Part shown: positions 1 through 5,581 of the stretch, piece by piece
Position numbering within the stretch: the stretch's first letter is position 1
Layout of the letters: every line of letters begins with the position of its first letter
Source: Gammaproteobacteria bacterium
Lineage (GTDB): Bacteria > Pseudomonadota > Gammaproteobacteria > Xanthomonadales > Rhodanobacteraceae
Assembly (NCBI GenBank): GCA_004295005.1
Contig: SHNG01000022.1
Location: 1-41,744, forward strand
Direction: 5' to 3'
DNA length: 41,744 bases
The notes under the pieces: model-generated
The model's input: only the letters and a program-made list of their open reading frames with translations
Databases searched by the model: none
Told to the model about the DNA's origin: nothing
Translations under genes and position numbers: made by a program

Positions 1-84
1 ATTGCCCTGCAGGGCGGCACGGTAAGCGGTTTCGGCTTCTTCCAGGCGACCCTGGCGATGCAGTTCGATGGCTTCTCTAAGCAT
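1..84 (-). CDS. TPR-containing protein, N-terminal fragment
   Basis: Only the first 28 codons are inside the window; the gene runs off the left edge on the minus strand. The ATG lies at 84-82 and the visible protein starts MLREAIELHRQGRLEEAE. The spacing of L, G, A and Y residues fits one tetratricopeptide helix pair. In this lineage such starts are common in TPR proteins with extra C-terminal domains (sulfotransferases, glycosyltransferases), but nothing of that kind can be seen here. It is divergent from the AAA ATPase gene at 248, with about 160 bp between them and no convincing promoter recognised. Confidence 0.6.
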   Translation of the reverse strand, partial: MLREAIELHRQGRLEEAETAYRAALQGN

Positions 85-247
85 GGTGTTTCGGCTCTTT
101 GGGCACCGGATTCCAGTGCGACTTGAATAGGCAGCAAGCTCCCACGGCAACGGCAATTGGGGGCCGGCCGGGGCGAGTCAGTCGGCCATTATGCCGCAAG
201 GCGCCATGATAGGCTTGCGCGCTTTGCCGCATGGAGTCCGGGGCCCC

Positions 248-1732
248 ATGAGTGCCAATCAGGATCTGGTCACCCTGCTGCGTGCGCGCACGCCCTTGCT
301 GGTCATCGAGTCGGCCGAAGAAGGTCGGGTCATCGAGAGCTTTCGCCACGCCATCGCGCAGTCGCTGCGGCCTTTGTTCAGTTGGAGCATTACCCAGGGC
401 CTGAAGCGCCTTGATGTGGATGTCGATGCCGAGCCTGCGGAAGATTCGTACGCCGACGCCTCGCAAATGCTGGGCTACATCAAGCAACACGGCGAATCGG
501 CGGTTTTCCTGCTGCTGGATTTCCAGCCATACCTGCGCTACCCGATGGCCTTGCGCCTGATGCGCGAGATCGTGCTGCGCCAGGCCAAGACCGAACATAC
601 CCTTGCGCTGGTCGGTGCCAAGTACGAGCTGCCCGATGACCTGGTGCCGCTGGCCACGCCCTTTCAACTGGCGCTGCCGGATATCCAGGCCATGGCCGCG
701 CTGGTGCGCGAGGAAGCATTCAACTATTCGCGGGAAACCGGGCGGCGCGTGGAAGTGGATGCCGATGCCGCACGCACCATCGTGCGCAACCTGGTCGGAC
801 TCACCCTGGTCGATGCACGACGCATCGTGCGCAAGCTCATCCACGCCGATGGCGCGCTGGGTCCGGCCGACCTGCCCGGCCTTGGCAAGGCCAAGTGCGA
901 ACTGCTCGATCGCGAGAACCTGCTGCACTACGAATATGAAACGGCCAGTTTCGCCGATGTCGCCGGCCTTGATCGGCTCAAGCAGTGGGTACAGAAACGC
1001 GTGCCCGCGTTCACTGGCAAGAAGCAGGCGGCAAAGCTCGATCCGCCCAAGGGAATCCTGCTGCTCGGCGTCCAGGGTTGCGGCAAGAGCCTTGCGGCCA
1101 AGGCGGTGGCCGGTGGTTTCGGCGTGCCGTTGCTGCGGCTCGATATCGGCACCCTGTACAACAAGTACCACGGCGAAACCGAACGCAATCTGCGTGCGGC
1201 GCTGAAGAATGCCGAAATGCTCTCGCCCTGCGTGCTGTGGCTGGATGAAATCGAAAAGGCGCTGTCCACCGAAGGCAGCGATGATGGCGTCTCACGCCGC
1301 GTGCTCGGCTATCTGCTCACCTGGATGGCCGAACGCAAGGGCCAGGTATTCCTGGTGGCCACGGCCAATGATGTTTCCGTATTGCCCGCCGAACTGTTGC
1401 GCAAGGGTCGCTTCGACGAAACCTTCTTCGTCGACTTGCCGGATGTGGAGGCGCGCGTGGAAATCTTGCGCATCCACCTGCTCAAGCGCGAGCTGAAAGT
1501 GACGGATTTCGACCTGCCCACCGTTGCCCAGGCCTGTGACGGATTTTCCGGCGCCGAAATCGAGCAACTGATCGTTGCCGCGCAATACACCGCTGCCGCC
1601 GAAAACAAGGCGCTCAACACGCAACACCTGATCGACGAGGCGGCAAACACCAAACCGCTGTCGGTGATGATGGCCGACCGCGTGGCCGCCTTGCGCGAAT
1701 GGGCCCGCGAACGCACCGTACCGGCTGATTGA
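248..1732 (+). CDS. Ycf46-like AAA family ATPase
   Basis: A 494-residue ATPase of the AAA class. The ATG at 248 (MSANQDLVTLL) is preferred over an upstream start at 191, because the homologous-looking N-terminus begins there. Walker A is GVQGCGKS at residues 274-281 and Walker B is CVLWLDE at about 328-334, followed by an R-finger-like GRFDE stretch and a C-terminal helical lid. The first 240 residues form a non-catalytic domain with alternating hydrophobic strands (for example SAVFLLLDFQPYL) and resemble the N-domain of chloroplast/cyanobacterial Ycf46 proteins. Those proteins are predicted ATPases; a link to carbon uptake has been proposed in cyanobacteria, but the role in heterotrophs is unknown. 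Presumably cytoplasmic, with no signal peptide. There is no clear operon partner: the next gene starts about 200 bp downstream. The family call is confident, the function is not. Confidence 0.85.
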   Translation: MSANQDLVTLLRARTPLLVIESAEEGRVIESFRHAIAQSLRPLFSWSITQGLKRLDVDVDAEPAEDSYADASQMLGYIKQHGESAVFLLLDFQPYLRYPMALRLMREIVLRQAKTEHTLALVGAKYELPDDLVPLATPFQLALPDIQAMAALVREEAFNYSRETGRRVEVDADAARTIVRNLVGLTLVDARRIVRKLIHADGALGPADLPGLGKAKCELLDRENLLHYEYETASFADVAGLDRLKQWVQKRVPAFTGKKQAAKLDPPKGILLLGVQGCGKSLAAKAVAGGFGVPLLRLDIGTLYNKYHGETERNLRAALKNAEMLSPCVLWLDEIEKALSTEGSDDGVSRRVLGYLLTWMAERKGQVFLVATANDVSVLPAELLRKGRFDETFFVDLPDVEARVEILRIHLLKRELKVTDFDLPTVAQACDGFSGAEIEQLIVAAQYTAAAENKALNTQHLIDEAANTKPLSVMMADRVAALREWARERTVPAD

Positions 1733-1929
1733 GCCGGCAGCGGACGCTGCGACAGCGAAGTATGGGGCGAACAGCATCCGGGCAGGTGCAGCAGCCAGGC
1801 CACAACGGGTCGCGCAATGCGTTTCTTCATGGAGACCGTCCGCTGAGCGAGCGGTACGCTTATTGCCCGTACCCAATCCAGGGTCTAAGCTACCCGCCAT
1901 CGCTCAGGGACGTGTGTCCGCCCGCCCGC

Positions 1930-2490
1930 ATGCTGATCAGCCATAACCGCGAAAAACTCATCAATGCCGCGATCTACTTCGCGGACAACACCCAGCATTG
2001 CGGCAAGATCAAACTGATCAAGCTGCTCTATTTGCTGGACTTCGAACACTATCGTCAGACCGGCATTCCGGTGACGGGGCTGGAGTACCGCGCCATGAAG
2101 ATGGGCCCGGTGCCGATGGCGCTGTTCGAGGAGTGGGACGCGCTGGAGCCGGATTTCGCAGAAGCGATCGCGATCGTGCCGGAGCAAGTCATCCACTACG
2201 TGCGGGAAACCGTGCAGCCGAAACGCGACTTCGACGAGCGCCATTTCAGTCGTCGCGAATTGCGTCTGATGGCGGATCTAGCTGCTCGATTCCGACTCGA
2301 CTACTCGCAGCCGATGATCAATGTCACCCATGCCGAACGCGGGCCGTGGGATGCGATCTGGGACAATGGCCGCGGAAATCTGGAACGCATCCCGTACTCG
2401 CTGGCTATTCGCGATGACGATGCGCATGCGCAAGCCATTCGCGAATCCGCTGCCGAGCACGAGGCCATCCGCCAGGCTCAGATGCACTGA
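1930..2490 (+). CDS. Panacea-domain (SocA-like, DUF4065) antitoxin
   Basis: A 186-residue protein with the Panacea/SocA_Panacea pattern: an N-terminal helix (LINAAIYFADN), the KLIKLLYLLDFEHYRQTG helix, and the YRAMKMGPVPMALFEEW motif with the family's conserved GPV. The ATG at 1930 is chosen because this domain begins there; the open frame extends upstream to 1729 but that part shows no domain. Panacea proteins are known as antitoxins that pair with many unrelated toxins and sometimes require a chaperone or protease. The next gene begins 2 bp after this stop, the usual bicistronic toxin-antitoxin spacing. Role as antitoxin is inferred from the domain and operon; the domain assignment itself is firm. 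Confidence 0.82.
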   Translation: MLISHNREKLINAAIYFADNTQHCGKIKLIKLLYLLDFEHYRQTGIPVTGLEYRAMKMGPVPMALFEEWDALEPDFAEAIAIVPEQVIHYVRETVQPKRDFDERHFSRRELRLMADLAARFRLDYSQPMINVTHAERGPWDAIWDNGRGNLERIPYSLAIRDDDAHAQAIRESAAEHEAIRQAQMH

Positions 2491-2492
2491 AC

Positions 2493-2957
2493 ATGCCCGC
2501 ACGCATCGGCCACATCTACCGCGACGATGCGTTCTACGCCGACCCTTCGACTGGCGAACTGAAACAGAAATATTTCCTGGTGCTGGCCGCGCCACGGCGT
2601 GGCGATGTCGTGGCCAGGTTGCTGACCAGCCGCTACGCCAACCTGCGCCCGGAAAATCCACCCTGCTTCCATGGTGATCCGTACCCGGGGTACTACCTCG
2701 GTGTGCTGGGCGAACCACTGGGTGCCAAGTCGTGGCTGGACCTGCGCCCACTGGACGATCTGGATCGTTGGGATTTCGCTCGGCACGAGGAAAGTGGACG
2801 GCTGCACGAGATCATGGCCTTGCCTGCAGCGCAGTTGCGCGACGCGATGGAATGCACGGCCGGTGCGGACGACACCACGCGCGCGCAGGAACAGTTGATC
2901 CGGGATGAGTTGGCGGCACTGCCGCCCACCTCCGCAACCGCCACGATCCGGCGATAG
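2493..2957 (+). CDS. Putative toxin partner of the Panacea antitoxin
   Basis: A 154-residue protein starting 2 bp after the Panacea gene stop. The first 70 residues look like a small beta-barrel (IGHIYRDDAFY, then KYFLVLAAPRRGDVVARLLTS). The order resembles PemK/MazF-type endoribonucleases, where a G-x-I-Y start is followed by a K-x-x-x-LVL strand and a conserved TS. I cannot confirm the catalytic residues, so this is a structural guess. The second half is helical and charged, ending in TATIRR. The 3' end converges on a gene relic on the other strand. Toxin identity is inferred mainly from being the Panacea partner; it could instead be another small enzyme. Confidence 0.55.
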   Translation: MPARIGHIYRDDAFYADPSTGELKQKYFLVLAAPRRGDVVARLLTSRYANLRPENPPCFHGDPYPGYYLGVLGEPLGAKSWLDLRPLDDLDRWDFARHEESGRLHEIMALPAAQLRDAMECTAGADDTTRAQEQLIRDELAALPPTSATATIRR

Positions 2958-3220
2958 GTTTTCTCGTGCGTTGCGGCATACACGGCCAGGCCTTGCAGCT
3001 TGGGTAAGGCATCGGCGCGCGACGGATCGTGCGGGTCCACGATGTCCTCAACGATCTTGCCGGCCTGTTCCGAGAAGAAGAAGAAGAAGAAGTCCGGCAG
3101 CGTGATCTTCGGGACGGGGTGGATCAGCTGGTCATCCGTGCCATCGAAGCCCCGCACATGGAGGCTATTCTTGCCTGGCCTCTGGATGTTGAGGAAGAAG
3201 ATCTTGCTGACTTCGAACTT
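2927..3220 (-). pseudogene. Start-less C-terminal fragment of a larger protein (gene relic)
   Basis: The minus strand here reads as well-formed protein, from KFEVSKIFFLNIQRPGK through VRGFDGTDDQLIHPVPKIT to AVYAATHEKTYRRIVAVAEV, but has no start codon of its own. An in-frame TAG at 3223-3221 closes it immediately upstream, just after the MazG-like gene ends at 3238. After about 2927 the frame overlaps the 3' end of the convergent putative toxin gene. It looks like the C-terminal part of a longer protein, possibly of a restriction or methyltransferase complex given the relic at 4510-4752. That affiliation is inference. A poly-phenylalanine run comes from a GAA trinucleotide tract (3074-3091) and may be repeat expansion in decaying sequence. 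Confidence 0.5.
3074..3091. repeat. GAA x 6 trinucleotide tract
   Basis: Six perfect GAA units followed by another G. It lies inside the minus-strand gene relic, where it reads as a run of phenylalanines. Such a tract is rare in this GC-rich background and suggests slippage in sequence no longer under coding constraint. Confidence 0.9.
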
Positions 3221-3237
3221 CTAGAGGTTGAAGAACG

Positions 3238-3585
3238 CTATTCCAGCCGATCATATTTTTTTGCGGTGCCCTTTGCCTTGGAGACGGGATAGCGCTGAGC
3301 ATTGAGTTCGAGCTTGTTGGAAACGGCCTGCTCCAGTTCAACACCCAGGTCATGGGCCAGATAGCTCAACAAGATGGCGATGTCCGCAATCTCCAGCGCA
3401 ATTTCGGCACGGCGCTCCCGTGATATCTCTTCGATCTCATCGTCTCGTGCCCACTGCGTGAACTCGGCCAGCTCTGCGGCTTCCAATGCGATGGATGTAG
3501 AAAGTGTACGCAGAGTATGGAACTGTTCCCATTCCCGTTCCTTGCGGAAGGCCAGCAGCCTGTTCATTAAGGGGCGACTGATCAT
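3238..3585 (-). CDS. MazG-like nucleotide pyrophosphohydrolase
   Basis: A 115-residue all-alpha NTP pyrophosphohydrolase of the MazG/dCTPase type. These enzymes split non-canonical or excess nucleoside triphosphates into monophosphate and pyrophosphate. The metal-binding EAAE is at residues 35-38 and EIAD at 65-68, matching the family's EXXE...EXXD pattern. The WEQFHTLRTLSTSIALE stretch and C-terminal NKLELNAQRYPVSKAKGTAKKY are characteristic of the short dCTP-pyrophosphatase-like branch. The ATG at 3585 has GGAG six bases upstream, inside the end of the HNH gene, whose stop lies only three bases before this start, so the two are probably translationally coupled. Single-domain MazG proteins act in nucleotide-pool cleaning, and some lie in defence islands. 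Which nucleotide it uses cannot be told. Confidence 0.85.
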   Translation of the reverse strand: MISRPLMNRLLAFRKEREWEQFHTLRTLSTSIALEAAELAEFTQWARDDEIEEISRERRAEIALEIADIAILLSYLAHDLGVELEQAVSNKLELNAQRYPVSKAKGTAKKYDRLE

Positions 3586-3588
3586 CGG

Positions 3589-4500
3589 TTACTCCACGAA
3601 CCTGTTCACGTTGTGCCATCGCAAATACTCTGAATTCGGATGATCCATAACCTCATGGGGAACCGCGGCAAGCGTTTGTCCGTGCAACCGGTAGTACGCT
3701 TTGCCATTGAAATACTGATCGCGAATTCTGCCGCTGACCCGTATCTTCAGATCCGGTTCGACCGTCACCAAACCCGCATCAAACAGCTTATGGAAATCTG
3801 ATCGCAGCAAGAGGCCGTTGCTTACGTGATGTGGACCCTGATCCGCGAAGGGAAGTATGTGCGCGGCTTCCAGTGCCGGTAATGTATGCTCCCCTGTGAT
3901 TGCGCACTGCCGCTTGTATGCGTCGATGACCAAGGTGCGAAACGACCCCTGCCCGAGTCGCGCCCTCTGTAAGAAGGGCCGGCCGAATCGTTCGGAAGCT
4001 TGATCAGTTTCGGCGATACTTCGACTACCTGTTGCTATTTCAAGTTCGGCCAGGAGGCTGGTGCCATCAGGGTCTGTGTCCTCGTAGGTTTTCCCTACCA
4101 TGATACTGCGATGGAATCGCGGGCCGACGTCAATCCAGCGCTCCTGAGGGAGATAAAAGACATCTGTCAGCACTGTGCAGCCGATCTCCGTATCGAGCGA
4201 TGTGGGTTCACGCCGATGACTGGCTATCAGGTCTCTGAGCTCGGCCAGACTAGACGTCCCATTCTGGTGCTCGAAAACGGACCATGCCGAAATTAGCGGC
4301 AACCTCGTGTACCGGACGAACCGCCCACCGCCAACAACATGGTGATTGGGCGCCTTCAGTTTGAATAGGAAGAGCGTTCCCTCGGGTAGCCCGTTGAAGG
4401 GTGCCCTCGCCGAGGGTTGCCAGAAATTGACCTCGGGGCTGGCGGACGCGGAGACGTGCCGATACCAGCGATTGTCTGTAACGCCCAGCCAGAACCGCAC
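3589..4500 (-). CDS. HNH endonuclease with N-terminal PUA/EVE-like domain
   Basis: A 303-residue protein with a C-terminal McrA-type HNH nuclease: EAAHILPFAD (H214), SNGLLLRSDFHKLFD (N228, H237), with C199 in the preceding QCAITG turn. The first ~100 residues (FWLGVTDNRWYRHV, GTLFLFKLKAPNHHVVGGG, LPLISAW) look like an EVE/PUA-like base-reading fold found on modification-dependent restriction nucleases; that assignment is by pattern only. The GTG start at 4500 is chosen because AGGGGA sits just upstream; an ATG seven bases earlier is out of frame. It starts 9 bp after a methyltransferase relic and is followed after 3 bp by the MazG-like gene. Base composition is visibly less GC-rich than neighbouring genes, suggesting recent acquisition. 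A role in cutting modified foreign DNA is inference. Confidence 0.8.
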   Translation of the reverse strand: MRFWLGVTDNRWYRHVSASASPEVNFWQPSARAPFNGLPEGTLFLFKLKAPNHHVVGGGRFVRYTRLPLISAWSVFEHQNGTSSLAELRDLIASHRREPTSLDTEIGCTVLTDVFYLPQERWIDVGPRFHRSIMVGKTYEDTDPDGTSLLAELEIATGSRSIAETDQASERFGRPFLQRARLGQGSFRTLVIDAYKRQCAITGEHTLPALEAAHILPFADQGPHHVSNGLLLRSDFHKLFDAGLVTVEPDLKIRVSGRIRDQYFNGKAYYRLHGQTLAAVPHEVMDHPNSEYLRWHNVNRFVE

Positions 4501-4509
4501 GGCATTCCC

Positions 4510-4752
4510 CTAAAAGAAGCTCCGAGGTGATGATGCCATATGGCTGCAAGGTTGCACTCTGATACATGCCCTGATGCATTGTGCATTTTCCGGCCGGTGC
4601 CGTTCGAAGTTGAGGCCAAACGGCAGGCGCGCGGACAGCGCCTGGAATTCGCGCTCCAGATCCGCACCCATTTGCGGATCGCGGGCTTTGGCTTGGGCAA
4701 GCAGGTCGGTCAGACGTGACACTCGGTTTCTCCCCGGATCAATGCGGAACAT
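4510..4752 (-). pseudogene. Truncated N-terminus of a site-specific DNA methyltransferase
   Basis: The ATG at 4752 starts MFRIDPGRNRVSRLTDLL, followed by MGADLEREFQALSARLPFGL and NFERHRPE. This closely resembles the N-terminal leader of large site-specific DNA methyltransferases (type III Mod-like, roughly 900-1000 residues), where the FGLNFERHxPE segment is normally followed by VELPGR and the catalytic domain. Here resemblance stops after about 55 residues and the frame runs through unrelated sequence to a stop at 4510. No SAM-binding or DPPY motif is present, so it cannot be an active enzyme. It sits 19 bp after the ParE-like toxin gene and 9 bp before the HNH gene. Family recognition is from memory of the motif. 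Confidence 0.65.
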
Positions 4753-4771
4753 GGCAACCGGATTGCGCTGC

Positions 4772-5110
4772 TCATTCGGGCTGCGGCTCCTCGTCGCCGA
4801 GCAATGCATCAAGCCCGCGCGCGGCATGCCAGACGCGGATCACTTCGATGTGTTCCGGCAAGTCGATGTAGTAGATGAGGTACGACTCGAATTGGCGGAT
4901 CGGAAAATAGCGCAACGGCTCAGGTAGATTGGTGACGTGGCCAGCGTGCCGTGTGGAGCCGACGACGGGATGCTGCCGGACCATGAGCACGGTCGATTCC
5001 ACTGCGGCAACGAAGCGCAACTCAAGCGTTTCGCCGCCTTGTTGTGCGTACCACTCGGCAGCATCGTCCAGATCGCGCCTGGCGCCTTCGCGCCAATGAA
5101 TGGATTTCAT
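4772..5110 (-). CDS. parE: RelE/ParE-family toxin
   Basis: A 112-residue toxin of the RelE/ParE superfamily: IHWREGARRDLDDAAEWYAQQG at the start, a central FVAAVESTVLMVRQHPVVGS helix, and the terminal IYYIDLPEHIEVIRVWHAARG strand pair. RelE-type members cut mRNA on the ribosome and ParE-type members poison DNA gyrase. The ParD-type partner favours ParE. Its ATG at 5110 overlaps the antitoxin stop by 4 bp (ATGA), typical of translational coupling. The C-terminus is slightly longer than the average ParE, with an acidic tail. Regulation is presumably from the palindromic operator at 5371-5385. Confidence 0.85.
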   Translation of the reverse strand: MKSIHWREGARRDLDDAAEWYAQQGGETLELRFVAAVESTVLMVRQHPVVGSTRHAGHVTNLPEPLRYFPIRQFESYLIYYIDLPEHIEVIRVWHAARGLDALLGDEEPQPE

Positions 5111-5358
5111 TCGCCGCCGGCGCGCGCGCGCGCGCGTTCGCGCATCTTGTCGAAGAAGTCCGCTTCCTGCGGCGTGGCCGGCCCGGAGGCCAGCCCTTCG
5201 GCAATCAACTTGCGCAGGAACTCGGCCGCCTTCTCGCGCTGACGCTGGCGGATGAGGTCACGCACATAGTCGGAGGTGCCGGAGAAACCGCCCTCGCGCA
5301 CTTCCTCGTCCACGAATTGCTTCAAGGGTTCCGGCAGCGAAATGTTCATGGTGGCCAC
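5107..5358 (-). CDS. parD: ParD-family ribbon-helix-helix antitoxin
   Basis: An 83-residue antitoxin: NISLPEPLKQFVDEEV forms the ribbon-helix-helix DNA-binding part, SGTSDYVRDLIRQRQREKAAEFLRKLI the helical linker, and the C-terminal acidic/basic tail binds the toxin. The GTG at 5358 is preferred because GGAG lies six bases upstream and the resulting start MATMNISLP is the usual ParD start; an ATG at 5349 lacks a well-placed ribosome-binding site. The gene overlaps parE by 4 bp. The C-terminal coding sequence contains an alternating CG run (5121-5136) encoding an RARA stretch. Product presumably represses its own promoter. Confidence 0.87.
   Translation of the reverse strand: MATMNISLPEPLKQFVDEEVREGGFSGTSDYVRDLIRQRQREKAAEFLRKLIAEGLASGPATPQEADFFDKMRERARARAGGE
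5121..5136. repeat. (CG)8 dinucleotide tract inside parD
   Basis: Sixteen alternating C and G bases near the 3' end of the antitoxin gene. Such tracts can adopt Z-DNA and are prone to slippage. A change of one unit (2 bp) would frameshift the antitoxin C-terminus, which contacts the toxin. Confidence 0.9.
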
Positions 5359-5370
5359 GGTTTGCTCCAA

Positions 5371-5418
5371 TGGCAAAGTTTGCCATCGGAGTATGCCCAT
5401 GCCGCATAGGCGGTTCAA
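5371..5418 (-). promoter_or_regulatory. parDE promoter and palindromic operator
   Basis: On the minus strand a -35-like TTGAAC (5418-5413) is followed after exactly 17 bp by a -10-like CATACT (5395-5390); each matches four of six sigma-70 consensus positions. Just downstream lies a perfect 7-bp inverted repeat with one central base, TGGCAAAGTTTGCCA (5371-5385), between the -10 element and the parD start at 5358. This placement fits a site where the ParD dimer would block transcription. The assignment is from sequence pattern only. Confidence 0.6.
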
Positions 5419-5581
5419 GCAGGCCTCAATGGCTTGCCGGCGTGCTTGGCGGACCCGGGGAAGCCGTGGCCCAAACCGATAGCTGCGGCCAGGGCGACTC
5501 GCTCAACCTGAAGGGTCGCAAGCGCGGCCGAATCGTGCCGCGCTCGCCGCGCGTGTCCGCAGTGCCGGGTTTGATATGCGC

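Noticed and set aside
1930-5418. A prophage or integrative element
   Set aside because: No integrase, transposase, structural phage gene, tRNA target or flanking direct repeat was found, so only an accessory island is claimed.
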